From: Bradyrhizobium sp. Y36 | Lineage (GTDB): Bacteria > Pseudomonadota > Alphaproteobacteria > Rhizobiales > Xanthobacteraceae | NCBI RefSeq assembly: GCF_002531575.1 | Contig: NZ_NWTI01000001.1 | Location: forward strand, 331,501 to 395,500 | Reading direction: 5' to 3' | Length of the DNA: 64,000 nt | Part shown: one piece after another, positions 8,647-18,184 of the stretch | How the letters are laid out: every line of letters begins with the position of its first letter | How positions within the stretch are numbered: position 1 is the first letter of the stretch | Position numbers and translations under genes: made by a program | Notes under the pieces: model-generated | What the model was told of the DNA's origin: nothing | Databases searched by the model: none | Seen by the model: only the letters and a program-made list of their open reading frames with translations

Positions 8647-9437
8647 GAGAGCGACTGTCCCTCCCGCACGAACCTGTTCCGCAACGTCCCGATGCCGGTA
8701 ATGTCGATCTCCACGACATCGCCGTGCCTGATATCAGGCGATGCGCCGTCCGTGCCCATCCAGATCACGTCGCCGGGCCACAGCGTAAAATACTTCGTCA
8801 GTTCGACCAGGAACGGCACCACGCCGAAGATCATGTCGGCGGTCGCGAAGCGGTTGGTCTCCGTGCCGTTGACCCGGACCACCGTCTCCATCCCCGCGAG
8901 ATCGGCCTCGGTCTCGATCCACGGCCCCATCGGCTTGAACGTGTCGGCGTTCTTCGCGCGCCACAGGCCGCGGTCGGCCTTCTGCCAGCTGCGCTCGCTG
9001 ACGTCGTTGCCGATGGTGTAGCCGAACACGCAATCCATCGCGTTCTCTGCGGTGAGGTGCTTCACCTTCTTGCCGATGACGACGACGAGTTCGCCCTCAT
9101 AGTGGATCTTCTCGGTCGCGAAGGACGGGATGACGACGTCCTCGTCATGCGCGATCAACGCGTTCTGGGCGCGGTAGCCGATCTCGGGGCGGTCCGGCAC
9201 GGCCGGCACCGTGCCGGCCTTGTCGGCGGCTTCCTTCAAGTGCTTGAGATAATTCAGCCCGACGCAATAGAAGGTGCGCGGGATCAGCGGCAGCTCGATC
9301 CTGACGTCGCCGAGCGCATGCGTGCGCGAGCCGCGCTGCCATTGGCCGAAGGGATCGCCGTCGACCGCGACCACCTGATCGGCCTCGACGAGCCCCCAGC
9401 AGGTCTTGCCCGCGGCGGTGAATTTCAGCCAGCGCAT
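8643..9437 (-). CDS. Fumarylacetoacetate hydrolase-family protein
   Basis: The 264-residue protein has the FAH beta-sandwich signature: CVGLNYLKHLKEA (~58), metal-ligand motif YEGELVVVIGK with Glu114 and Glu116, and Asp145 in GNDVSERSWQK. These carboxylates hold Mg2+ in FAH-fold hydrolases, isomerases and decarboxylases of aromatic breakdown. It is the last gene of a three-gene operon after the Ldh-like and LLM-monooxygenase genes, 15 bp from the latter. Its TAG stop lies inside the terminal GTAG of the adjacent REPIN, so the C-terminal residues may have been set by that insertion. The precise reaction is not known. Confidence 0.92.
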   Translation of the reverse strand: MRWLKFTAAGKTCWGLVEADQVVAVDGDPFGQWQRGSRTHALGDVRIELPLIPRTFYCVGLNYLKHLKEAADKAGTVPAVPDRPEIGYRAQNALIAHDEDVVIPSFATEKIHYEGELVVVIGKKVKHLTAENAMDCVFGYTIGNDVSERSWQKADRGLWRAKNADTFKPMGPWIETEADLAGMETVVRVNGTETNRFATADMIFGVVPFLVELTKYFTLWPGDVIWMGTDGASPDIRHGDVVEIDITGIGTLRNRFVREGQSLS

Positions 9438-9452
9438 GTCGTCCCCTCGCTA

Positions 9453-10820
9453 TTATTCCGCAGCATCGCGCGGCTGCACCTTCCAGGCGCCGGCGGCCGG
9501 CCGCTTCAGCCCGAGATTTTCGCGCAGCGTCTTGCCGCGATAATCCTTCTGGAACAGGCCGCGGCGCTGCAGCTCAGGCACGACATGCCGGACGAAATCG
9601 GCGTAGGAGCCGGGCACATAGGTCGCCGCGATGACAAAGCCGTCGCAGCCCCGCTCGACGAACATCTCCTCGAACCTGTCCGCGATCTCCTTGGGGCCAC
9701 CGACCATCGCGTCCTGCACCTGGCCGCGCCCGGAGAAGGTGACGAAGTCGCGGGCGCTCGGATTGCTCTTGCCCGAATTCTTCAGCACGCCGTCGCGGAT
9801 GCCGAGAATGCCCTGCATGCTCTTCAGCTCGTCCGTCGTCAGCGGCTCGTCGAGATCCTTGGACGCGAAGTCGTAGTTGAGCGCTTCGGCGAGCAGCGAC
9901 AGGGCGTCGATCTGCAGCGGCAGCGTGTTGATCAGCGCCATCTTGTCCTCCGCCTCGGCCTTGGTCGCGGCGCAGACCGGTGTCGTCAGGTTGCAGAGGA
10001 ACATCTGGTCGGGATCGCGGCCGGCCTTGGCGGCCTGGTTGCGCACGGCGGCGTAGCCTTCCTTGGCGGCCGCGAGATTGCGCGCGGCGGTGAAGATCAC
10101 CTCGCCCCAGCGGCCGGCAAAGCGCTGGCCGCGGCCGGAGGCGCCGGCCTGGATGATCACGGGGTGGCCTTGGCTCGAGCGCGGTACGGTGAACGGCCCG
10201 CGCGACTTGAAGGCCGCTCCCTTGTGATCGAGCCGCTTCACCTTGGTCGGATCGGCAAAGCGGCCGCTTTGCTTGTCCATGATCAGCGCGCCGTCTTCCC
10301 AGGTGTCCCAATGACCGAGCACGACCTCCATGAACTCGTCGGCCTTGTCGTAGCGGGAATCGTGTTCGGGATGGGAGTCGCGTCCCATGTTGAGCGCTTC
10401 GCCGTCGTTCAGCGAGGTCACGACGTTCCAGCCCGCGCGTCCGCCGGACATGAGATCGAGCGTTGCGAAGCGGCGCGCGACATCGAACGGCTCGTAATAG
10501 GTGGTCGAGCAGGTTGCGCCGAGGCCGAGCTTGTCGGTGACCATGCCCATCGTGGTCAGCACGATCAGCGGGTCCATCTTCACGCAGCGGATGCCGTATT
10601 CGACGGTGTGGGCGTGGTCGTTGCCGTAGCGGTCCGGCATCGCCAGGCGGTCGTCGAAGAAGGCCATGTGGAACTTGCCGGCTTCGAGGATTCTCGCGAT
10701 CTCCTGATAGTAATCGGCCGACATCGAATCGTCGCGCGAGTCCGGATGTCGCCAGGAGCTGGGCAGGTTGGTGCAATTCTGCGCCTGGAGGAAGCCGACC
10801 AGGACCATCTGTCGCGTCAT
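9453..10820 (-). CDS. LLM-class flavin-dependent monooxygenase (NtaA/SnaA/DmoA family)
   Basis: The 455-residue protein matches the FMNH2-dependent nitrilotriacetate/pristinamycin/dibenzothiophene-sulfone group: FFDDRLAMPDRYG (~47), TCSTTYYEPFDVARRFATLD (~95) and SGGRAGWNVVTS (~118). These TIM-barrel enzymes use reduced FMN from a separate reductase and O2 to attack C-N or C-S bonds. I chose ATG 10820, with GGAG upstream; a TTG at 10835 would add five residues. It lies 20 bp after the Ldh-like gene and 15 bp before the FAH gene, so all three probably act in one catabolic route. The compound degraded is unknown, and no flavin reductase is next to it. Confidence 0.92.
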   Translation of the reverse strand: MTRQMVLVGFLQAQNCTNLPSSWRHPDSRDDSMSADYYQEIARILEAGKFHMAFFDDRLAMPDRYGNDHAHTVEYGIRCVKMDPLIVLTTMGMVTDKLGLGATCSTTYYEPFDVARRFATLDLMSGGRAGWNVVTSLNDGEALNMGRDSHPEHDSRYDKADEFMEVVLGHWDTWEDGALIMDKQSGRFADPTKVKRLDHKGAAFKSRGPFTVPRSSQGHPVIIQAGASGRGQRFAGRWGEVIFTAARNLAAAKEGYAAVRNQAAKAGRDPDQMFLCNLTTPVCAATKAEAEDKMALINTLPLQIDALSLLAEALNYDFASKDLDEPLTTDELKSMQGILGIRDGVLKNSGKSNPSARDFVTFSGRGQVQDAMVGGPKEIADRFEEMFVERGCDGFVIAATYVPGSYADFVRHVVPELQRRGLFQKDYRGKTLRENLGLKRPAAGAWKVQPRDAAE

Positions 10821-10840
10821 GCTGCTGTTCTCCAATTCCG

Positions 10841-11893
10841 TCAGGCCAGATCGAGCACCGTTTCGAGCCGGTACTCCCGCGCCAGCGTGCGCAGTTTCTC
10901 CCAGGTGGCGTCCTCGATCTCGATGCCGTCGCGCAGGCGCTGTTGCTCGCGCAGGCCCTCGATCTCGCCGGGATAGTAGACGCCCTTGCTGCCCTCGGAG
11001 GGCGGCGTCGATTTCAGATAGCGCGCGAACTCCGCAACCTCGCGCTTGAACTCCTGCAGCGGGCGGAACGCGGCGACGTTGAACACGGCCATGAAGCAGC
11101 CGTCATTGTGCCGCCCCGTCGGCTCGACGCCGAAGCCGAGACCGGTCAACAGGCCGCAGAGCACCTCGACCATGGCGGCAAGGCCGCTGCCCTTGTAGCC
11201 TTCGGTGCCTCCGAGCGGCAGCAGCGCGCCGCCCTTGCGGTACTGGGTGGGATCGGTGGTGTGCCGACCGTCGGCATCGATGATCCACCCCGTTGGAATC
11301 TCCTCGCCGCGTGCGACCGCGAGCTGGATCTTGCCGGCGGCGACCGCCGAGGTCGCCATGTCCAGGTAGAACGGCGCGTCAAGGTCGGACGGCACTGCGA
11401 TCGAGATCGGGTTGGTGCCGAGCCGCGCCTCCTTGCCGCCGAACGGCGCCACGTGCTTCGGCGAACGGCCGGAATCCGCCGTCGCGATCCCGATCATGCC
11501 CTCGCGCATCGCCATCAGCGGATAGGCGGCGAGGCGACCGACATGGCTCTGCCGGAACACGGTGCAGGCGGCGACGTTCGCGGTCTTCGCCTTCTCGATC
11601 GTCAGCGCCATCGCCTTGGCGTTGACGTGGAAGCCAAATCCCCAATGGCCGTCGATCACGGTCGTGGTCGGCGTTTCCTGGACGATGGTCCATTGGGCGC
11701 CGGGCACGATGTGACCGGCTTTGATGCGGTCGATATAGGTGGGAACGGCGATCACGCCGTGGGAATCGTGGCCCGCGAGATTGGCGTTGACGCAGCCGAC
11801 CGCAACGGCCTCGGCTTCTTCCTCGGAGGCTCCGGCGGCGCGGAGCAGGGCGGCGCTGATGCGCGTGAGGCGATCGGCCTTGACGATCGGCAT
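10841..11893 (-). CDS. Ldh-family (malate/L-lactate/ureidoglycolate-type) NAD(P)-dependent oxidoreductase
   Basis: The 350-residue protein belongs to the type-2 malate/L-lactate dehydrogenase fold, not the Rossmann LDH: NLAGHDSHGVIAVPTYIDRI (~45), FRQSHVGRLAAYPLMA (~122), ATADSGRSPKHVAPFGGKE and DMATSAVAAGKI. Relatives oxidise 2-hydroxy acids such as malate, ureidoglycolate or sulfolactate. I chose ATG 11893 after AAGGGGAAGG; the frame stays open to 12136, but that extension has no family resemblance. It is first gene of the operon with the LLM monooxygenase and the FAH protein. No regulator is adjacent. The 250 bp upstream, shared with the GAF protein, contains no other gene. Confidence 0.92.
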   Translation of the reverse strand: MPIVKADRLTRISAALLRAAGASEEEAEAVAVGCVNANLAGHDSHGVIAVPTYIDRIKAGHIVPGAQWTIVQETPTTTVIDGHWGFGFHVNAKAMALTIEKAKTANVAACTVFRQSHVGRLAAYPLMAMREGMIGIATADSGRSPKHVAPFGGKEARLGTNPISIAVPSDLDAPFYLDMATSAVAAGKIQLAVARGEEIPTGWIIDADGRHTTDPTQYRKGGALLPLGGTEGYKGSGLAAMVEVLCGLLTGLGFGVEPTGRHNDGCFMAVFNVAAFRPLQEFKREVAEFARYLKSTPPSEGSKGVYYPGEIEGLREQQRLRDGIEIEDATWEKLRTLAREYRLETVLDLA

Positions 11894-12143
11894 AGCCTTC
11901 CCCTTGGCGTTCCCTCGATATCCCCGCCCTTGGCGGGCGCTGGCTGTTGAAGCCATCGTCTCAAAGCGCAGCTGCGATATCAATCTCCCGTAAACCAATA
12001 CAGGGCTGCAAATTCGTAAAGAGACGGCCAGGAGTCGGGGAATCGTCCCGTGCGGCGGTATTTCCTGCAGTTTGGCGCAGGTCGTTCGCAGCTCGTTCAC
12101 TTTGATTGAGGGTTTGCAGCGCGCAATAACGACCACTTAGGCG

Positions 12144-15100
12144 ATGGCCGTTCATAAAGTCACCCGGGAGAAACAGGCAGAATGCCCGGGAGCTGAGATC
12201 GTGCCGACGACACTCGCGCGCACCTTTGCGGCGTTGAGCGCCATCAACGAGGCGATCCTCTATGCGAAATCGCCGGACGAGCTGTACCAGAAGGTCTGCG
12301 ACGCCGGGTTTTCGAGCGGGGACTTCTTGGCCGTGGCCGTGTTCCTGGTCGAACCGGACGGCCGCCGCCTGCGGTTTGCGGCGGGCTGCGGCGATGACAT
12401 CGAGCGATTGCGCTCGATCGTCATCACCACGGAAGCCGGCGCGCCCGAAGGATCGGGCGTGGGGGGCGAGGCGTTTCGCGATCAGAAGCTGTGCATCAGC
12501 AACGACTATCTGAATGATCCGCGCTCGCTGGCGTGGCGTGCAGGCGCGGCCGCGGCCCATATCGGTGCGGCGGCAGCGTTGCCGCTGCTCTGCAACGGCA
12601 AGAGTGTCGGCGTGCTGTTGGTGACCCGCAGCGAGCCCAATTCGCTGAACGAGCAGATGGTCGCGCTGTTCGAGCGCATGTCGGCCAACATTTCCTATGC
12701 ACTGGACAATTTCGCGCGCGAGACCGCGCAGCAGACCAGCGAGCGGGCGACGCGCCGGCTCAACCGCATGTTCGGCGCCCTCAGCGCCACCAACGAGGCC
12801 ATCCTGCGCGCCAAGACCGAGCAGGAGCTGTACCAGCTCGTATGCGACGCCTCCGTCCATGGCGGCAAGTCGCTTGCGACCATCATCCTGCTGAAAGAGC
12901 GGGACACCCATTGGCTGAAGCCGGCTGCCGGCACCGGCCCCAATCTGGAGCTCGTCGCCCAGACCAAATATTCCGTCGATGCCACCAATCCCTATGGCCG
13001 CGGCATCTCCGGCAACGTCTTCCGCAGCCAGAAACCCTTCGTCGAGGAAGACCTCGTCAGCCGCACCAAGGGAACGCTGTGGGAGCAGGCCAACGTCAAT
13101 GCGGGTGTCGCGGCCTGTGTCGCCGCTCCCCTGATCAAGTTCGGCGAGAGCGTCGGCATCGTCCTGTTCTTCATCAGCAAGTCATGGGCCAAGGACGAGG
13201 AAGTCGTTGCGCTGCTGCTGCGCATGGCCGAGAACGTTTCGTTCGCGATCGAGAATTTCGACCGGGTGTCCGAGAAGGCCAGAATCGCCGCGGAAGAGGA
13301 ACGGCTGGCGCGCATGTATGCGGCGCTCAGCGCCACCAACGAGGCGATCCTGCGGGCGCGGTCACGCGACGAGCTGTTCGACCTCGTCTGCGAGGCGACC
13401 GCGAAGGGCGCCAAGTTCACCTCGGCCAACATCGCGCTGGTCGACCATCACGCCGGGCTGCTGCGCGTCGTCGCCAGCTACGGGCCGAACGCGGACCATG
13501 TTCGCAATTTCAAATTCTCCACCTCCGAGGACGTGCCGGAAGGCCGCGGCCTGACCGGCACCGCCTTCCGCACGCGTCAGCCCGCCGTCAGCAACGACGT
13601 GCTCGCCGACGAGCGTATCGCGCCGTGGCACGCCAGCGCCCGCCGCACCGGCATCGCGTCCTCCGCGGCCCTGCCGCTGTTCAACGGCGATCGGATCGAG
13701 GGCGTGTTCCTGTTCAACTCTCCGGAGTGCGGCACCTTCACGGATGAATTCGTCGAACTGCTGCGCAAGCTTCAGGCCAATGTCGCCTTCGCGCTGGAAA
13801 GCTTCGAGCGCGCCGAGGAGAAGGCGCAGGCGGACAAGCAGCGTAATCGCCTGACCGGAATGTTCGAGGCGCTCAGCGCAACCAATGAAGCCATCATCCG
13901 CGCCAAGACGCGCGAGGAATTGTTCGAGGCCGCTTGCCAGGCTGCCGTGCTCGGCGACGTGTTCGCCTCGGCCACGATCGGCATCATCGACAAGAACAAC
14001 GAAGTCGTTCGTGTCGTCGCGGTGAAGGGGCGTCTGCAGGAGCAGATGGCCGGACGGACCTGCAATATCTCCCCCGGCCATCCCGAGGCCCAGGGCATCA
14101 TCGGGGCTTCGCTCCGGACGCGCCGGCCCAGCGTCATGAATGACTATCTGAACGAGCCGCGGTCGGTGTACTGGCGGACCAAGGCGGTCGAGGACGGAAC
14201 GCGCGCGGCCGCCAGCTTCCCGCTTCTGAAGACAGGCCAGGAGCCCATCGGCATCCTGCTCTTCCTCGCGCCTGAAGAGAACACGTTCACGCCCGATCTG
14301 GTCGAATTGCTGGGGCGCCTCGCCGAGAACGTCTCGTTTGCCCTCGACAATTTCGATCGGGCCGAGGAAAAGACCCGCACCGAGGCGCAGAAGGAGCGCC
14401 TGACGCGCATGTTCGCGGCGCTCAGCGCGACCAACGAGGCGATCATGCGGGCGAAGTCGCGCGCCGAGCTGTTCGATCTCGTGTGCCTTGCGGCCTCGAA
14501 CGGTGCCAAGTTCACGTCGACGACGATCGCTCTGGCCAAGGCCGACAGCGATCAGCTGGAGATCGTGGCGAGCGCCGGCCCGTCCGCCGACACCACGCGC
14601 AACGTCCGTCTCTCCATCGATCCGGAGCGGCCGGAAGGGCGCGGAATGAGCGGCACGGCGTTTCGCACGCGCCGGCCCTGCATCAGCAACGACTATCTCA
14701 ACGACCAGCGCGTGAGCGCCTTCCATGCCGTCGTGCGCGGCGACGGCGCGCGCTCGGGCGCGGCGTTTCCGCTCGTCGTTCACGACCGGGCGGTCGGCGT
14801 CATGATCTACATGTCGACCGAGCCGGCCGCCTTCACGACCGAGTTCGTCGAGCTGTTGCAGCGTCTTGCCGACAACGTGTCCTTTGCGATGGAGAATTTC
14901 GATCGCGCCGACGCCAAGAACCAGGCGGACGAGCGGATCGAGTACCTCGCCTCGCATGACAGCCTGACCGACCTTCCGAACCGCGAGACTTTCAACGCGC
15001 TTCTGCGCGGGGCGATCGATACCGCGGAGCGGCACGACCATCGTTTCGCGGTGCTGTTCATCGATCTCGACCGCTTCAAGGTCATCAACGATTCGCTGGG

Positions 15101-16316
15101 GCACGAGGCCGGCGACCTGCTGCTGCTCGAAGTCGCCAACCGCCTGCGCGGCGCGCTGCGGGCAAGCGACGTGGTGGCGCGGCTCGGCGGCGACGAGTTC
15201 GTGGTCATCCTCGACCAGTGTGGCGAGATCGACGACGTCCAGCGGATCGCGACGGAGATCCTGACCGCGCTCGCCCAACCCATGGAACTGGCCGGGCACG
15301 AGTGCCACACCACGGCGTCGATCGGCATCGCGATGTATCCGGCGAACGGCTCGGACGCGCAGACGCTGACCAAGAACGCCGACATGGCGATGTATCTCGC
15401 CAAGGAAGACGGCAAGAACGGCTATCGCTTCTTCTCCAAGGAAGTGAAGACGCAGTCGATCGAGCGGCTGTCGCTGGAGAGCGCGCTGCGCCGGGCGCTG
15501 GAGCGCGGGCAGTTCTCGCTGAACTACCAGCCGAAGGTGGAGATGGAGACCGGCCAGATCACGGGCGTGGAAGCGCTGCTGCGCTGGACCCATCCCGATC
15601 TCGGCAGCATCTCGCCGGCGCAATTCATTCCGCTCGCGGAGGAAACCGGCCTGATCGTGCCGATCGGCCGCTGGGTGCTCAACGAGGCCTGCGCGCAGGC
15701 CATGGCCTGGCAGCGCCGCGGTTTGCTGCCGCTGTCGATGGCGGTCAATTTGTCGCCGCGGCAGTTCGCAGACGAGCATCTGCTGCAGGACGTCGACGAG
15801 GCGCTGGCGGCCAGCGGCATGTCGCCGGTGCTGCTCCAGCTCGAAGTCACCGAGAGCATGATGATGCGCAATGTCGGTCGCGCGCTCAAGGTGCTCGACG
15901 CCATCCAGAGCCGCGGCATCCGCCTTGCCATCGACGATTTCGGCACCGGCTATTCGTCGATGTCCCTGATGAAGCACTTCCCGATCGACACCATCAAGAT
16001 CGACCGCTCTTTCGTGCGGGACCTGCCGCAGGATTCGGAAGACCAGGCGATCGCGCAGGCGATCATCAGCATGGGCAAGGCGCTCGGCATGACCGTCGTC
16101 GCCGAAGGCGTCGAGAACGCCGAGCAGGAGGCCTTCCTGCGCACCCATGGCTGCGACGAGATGCAGGGCTTCCTCATCTCCAAGCCCTTGCCGGCGCGAC
16201 AGATGGCCGAGCTGCTGCGGCCGATGGTGCTGCCTGTCGCCCCGCCGCTGCAGCCGGAGCCCGACGTGGCCGCCACGGAAGCCGCGACGTCGCGGTTGAA
16301 ACGCGCGGCGGTCTGA
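12144..16316 (+). CDS. Five-GAF GGDEF-EAL c-di-GMP turnover protein
   Basis: The 1390-residue protein has five GAF domains in tandem. Each opens with a copy of [15 protein letters not shown] at about residues 27, 209, 391, 573 and 756, a spacing of 182-183. Then comes GGDEF ([14 protein letters not shown] ~933; active GGDEF ~1015) with an inhibitory RxxD site (RASD) five residues before it. EAL follows, with EALLRW (~1141) and [10 protein letters not shown] (~1265). Both catalytic signatures look intact, so it could make and break c-di-GMP. No membrane segment was seen, so it is probably cytosolic and senses small ligands through the GAFs. It converges on galE of the polysaccharide cluster, a process c-di-GMP often controls (inference). 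Confidence 0.95.
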   Translation: MAVHKVTREKQAECPGAEIVPTTLARTFAALSAINEAILYAKSPDELYQKVCDAGFSSGDFLAVAVFLVEPDGRRLRFAAGCGDDIERLRSIVITTEAGAPEGSGVGGEAFRDQKLCISNDYLNDPRSLAWRAGAAAAHIGAAAALPLLCNGKSVGVLLVTRSEPNSLNEQMVALFERMSANISYALDNFARETAQQTSERATRRLNRMFGALSATNEAILRAKTEQELYQLVCDASVHGGKSLATIILLKERDTHWLKPAAGTGPNLELVAQTKYSVDATNPYGRGISGNVFRSQKPFVEEDLVSRTKGTLWEQANVNAGVAACVAAPLIKFGESVGIVLFFISKSWAKDEEVVALLLRMAENVSFAIENFDRVSEKARIAAEEERLARMYAALSATNEAILRARSRDELFDLVCEATAKGAKFTSANIALVDHHAGLLRVVASYGPNADHVRNFKFSTSEDVPEGRGLTGTAFRTRQPAVSNDVLADERIAPWHASARRTGIASSAALPLFNGDRIEGVFLFNSPECGTFTDEFVELLRKLQANVAFALESFERAEEKAQADKQRNRLTGMFEALSATNEAIIRAKTREELFEAACQAAVLGDVFASATIGIIDKNNEVVRVVAVKGRLQEQMAGRTCNISPGHPEAQGIIGASLRTRRPSVMNDYLNEPRSVYWRTKAVEDGTRAAASFPLLKTGQEPIGILLFLAPEENTFTPDLVELLGRLAENVSFALDNFDRAEEKTRTEAQKERLTRMFAALSATNEAIMRAKSRAELFDLVCLAASNGAKFTSTTIALAKADSDQLEIVASAGPSADTTRNVRLSIDPERPEGRGMSGTAFRTRRPCISNDYLNDQRVSAFHAVVRGDGARSGAAFPLVVHDRAVGVMIYMSTEPAAFTTEFVELLQRLADNVSFAMENFDRADAKNQADERIEYLASHDSLTDLPNRETFNALLRGAIDTAERHDHRFAVLFIDLDRFKVINDSLGHEAGDLLLLEVANRLRGALRASDVVARLGGDEFVVILDQCGEIDDVQRIATEILTALAQPMELAGHECHTTASIGIAMYPANGSDAQTLTKNADMAMYLAKEDGKNGYRFFSKEVKTQSIERLSLESALRRALERGQFSLNYQPKVEMETGQITGVEALLRWTHPDLGSISPAQFIPLAEETGLIVPIGRWVLNEACAQAMAWQRRGLLPLSMAVNLSPRQFADEHLLQDVDEALAASGMSPVLLQLEVTESMMMRNVGRALKVLDAIQSRGIRLAIDDFGTGYSSMSLMKHFPIDTIKIDRSFVRDLPQDSEDQAIAQAIISMGKALGMTVVAEGVENAEQEAFLRTHGCDEMQGFLISKPLPARQMAELLRPMVLPVAPPLQPEPDVAATEAATSRLKRAAV

Positions 16317-16368
16317 CCGCTGCGGCGCTCCGTTCTCGACCGAAGCAAGGCGCGGGCGCGCCGATGGC

Positions 16369-17361
16369 CTAACGCGGCCTGAACGGATGCGCCTTCTGAT
16401 GCCAGGCCCAGGCGGTGCGGATCACCGTGGGCAGGTCGGAGTGACGCGGCACGAAGTTCAGCACCTTTTGGGCAGCAGAAGGATCCGCAACCAGATAGGT
16501 GGGATCACCGGCGCGGCGCGGCTTGACGGTGTGCGGCACCTCGCGCCCGGTCTCTCGCTTGATCGCGTTGAGGATCTCGCGCACGGAGAAGCCGGTGCCG
16601 GTGCCGAGATTGAAGCTGCCGCCGGCATGACCGCCTTCCAGCAGCTTCAGGGCCGCGACATGCGCCGCCGCAAGGTCGGTGACATGGATGTAGTCGCGGA
16701 TCGCGGTTCCGTCGGGCGTGTCGTAGTCGTCGCCGAACACGGCGAAGTCGACATGGCCCTGCAGCGCCATCATGGCGCGGGGAATGAGGTGGGTTTCATT
16801 GTCGCGCAGCTCGCCGATGCCGCCGGCGGGATCGGCGCCGCTGGCGTTGAAATAGCGCAGGCAGAACGCGCCGAAGCCATAGGCTGAGCGGTAGTCGGCC
16901 AGCATCCGCTCGATCATCCATTTCGACGCGCCGTAGGGATTGATCGGTGCGCAGGGAAAGTCCTCCGGCAACTCCTTGGAATCGGCATTGCCGTAGACCG
17001 CGCCGGTCGAAGAGAACACGATGCGGTTGCAGCCCGCGTTCCGCATCGCCTGCAACAGCGACAGAGTTCCCTGCACATTGTTGACATAGTATTTCTGCGG
17101 ATCGGTCATTGACTCGCCGACCAGGCTCGCCGCCGCGAAATGCATCACCGCCGTAATGTTGTGGTCGGCGAAGGCGCGCGCCAGCGCCGCGCCGTCGAGC
17201 AGATCGCCCGTCACCAGGGGGCCGGCAACGAAGCTGCGATGGCCTGTCGAGAGATTGTCATAAACGACGGGCTGATAGCCGGCAGCGGTCAATGCGCGGC
17301 AGGCATGCGAGCCAATATAGCCCGCGCCTCCCGTGACGAGGACAGTCGGTCGATCGGTCAT
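16369..17361 (-). CDS. galE: UDP-glucose 4-epimerase
   Basis: The 330-residue extended SDR has the N-terminal NAD motif TGGAGYIGSHA, the catalytic Ser region FSSTGAVYG and YGASKWMIE (YxxxK). The C-terminal sugar-binding part includes RDYIHVTDLAAAH and RRAGDPTYLVAD, typical of GalE. It interconverts UDP-glucose and UDP-galactose in the cytosol for polysaccharide synthesis. It lies 19 bp after the WecB/TagA/CpsF gene on the same strand, so it is probably the third gene of the wzz-like / wecB-like / galE unit. It converges with the GGDEF-EAL gene; the 52-bp gap has no clear terminator. Confidence 0.95.
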   Translation of the reverse strand: MTDRPTVLVTGGAGYIGSHACRALTAAGYQPVVYDNLSTGHRSFVAGPLVTGDLLDGAALARAFADHNITAVMHFAAASLVGESMTDPQKYYVNNVQGTLSLLQAMRNAGCNRIVFSSTGAVYGNADSKELPEDFPCAPINPYGASKWMIERMLADYRSAYGFGAFCLRYFNASGADPAGGIGELRDNETHLIPRAMMALQGHVDFAVFGDDYDTPDGTAIRDYIHVTDLAAAHVAALKLLEGGHAGGSFNLGTGTGFSVREILNAIKRETGREVPHTVKPRRAGDPTYLVADPSAAQKVLNFVPRHSDLPTVIRTAWAWHQKAHPFRPR

Positions 17362-17380
17362 GTCGTCTTGTGCTCTTCTC

Positions 17381-18184
17381 TTAGCGGAGGGGTCGGTTGC
17401 GGCTGAAGAGAAGATAGAGCGCGCGGGGGTTGGTGGTCAAATAGCGCCAGAGCAGGCGGCGCGGCTCGAGCAGCGTGCGCCAGGCCCATTCGAGCCCGAT
17501 CTTCTGCATCCATTGCGGCGCGCGGGAACGGCTGCCCGACAAAAAGTTGAACAGCCCGCCGGATGTCTTGATAACGCCAACATTGGTGAGGTGCGGCGTG
17601 AATTCCTTCACGAATGCCTGCTCGTTGGGCACGCCGAGCGCGACCCACAGATAATCGGGCGCAAGCGCGTTGATCTCCGCGACCTTCGCGCGCAGCGCCT
17701 CGCCGCGCAGATAGCCGTGGCTGTGGCCGACGATCTTGAGGTCGGGATACAGCCTCTGGACGTTCTCGACCGCCGCAATGTTCTCGTCCTCGCTGGCGCC
17801 GAACATGTAGAAGGTGCGGCCGACCGCTTCCGCCTTGCGCGCGACCACGTGGAACAGATCGGTGGTCGCAACGCGCTCGGGCAGCGGAAACCAGGACTGC
17901 AGTTTCGAGGCCGCCACCAGCGGCTGGCCGTCGGCATTGATCAGGTCGGCGGCGCGGAACAGGCGCTCGGTCTGCGGCTCGGTCGAGCAGCGCGCCAGAA
18001 CCTCGCCATTGGCCGAGGTCAGGAACAGCGGGCGGCCGATGCGATTGTCGGGATCGGTCGCCTCGATCATGAAATCGGCGGTGGCTTCCAGGTCGATCGC
18101 GGCCATGCGGAGCCCGCCCACGGTGATCCGCGGTACGTCGACCGTCGCTGCCCGTCCATCAATGTTGACGCGGCGTTCAAGCAT
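17381..18184 (-). CDS. WecB/TagA/CpsF-family (GT26) glycosyltransferase
   Basis: The 267-residue protein shows the GT26 signatures LTSANGEVLARC (~50), INADGQPLV (~85), FYMFGASEDEN, LWVALGVPNEQAFVKEF (~180) and VIKTSGGLFNFLSGSRSRAP. These enzymes add N-acetylmannosaminuronate, N-acetylmannosamine or glucose to lipid-linked intermediates at the inner membrane. The ATG at 18184 overlaps the last 8 bp of the wzz-like gene, so the two are translationally coupled. The frame is open further upstream, but that part lies inside the wzz-like gene. The sugar donor cannot be told from sequence. Confidence 0.92.
   Translation of the reverse strand: MLERRVNIDGRAATVDVPRITVGGLRMAAIDLEATADFMIEATDPDNRIGRPLFLTSANGEVLARCSTEPQTERLFRAADLINADGQPLVAASKLQSWFPLPERVATTDLFHVVARKAEAVGRTFYMFGASEDENIAAVENVQRLYPDLKIVGHSHGYLRGEALRAKVAEINALAPDYLWVALGVPNEQAFVKEFTPHLTNVGVIKTSGGLFNFLSGSRSRAPQWMQKIGLEWAWRTLLEPRRLLWRYLTTNPRALYLLFSRNRPLR

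Noticed and set aside
8634..10976. 780-residue ORF on plus strand
   Set aside because: Antisense shadow across the FAH and LLM-monooxygenase genes; it ignores both real gene borders.
13362..16148. 928-residue ORF on minus strand
   Set aside because: Antisense shadow of the five-GAF GGDEF-EAL gene, whose motifs are intact on the plus strand.
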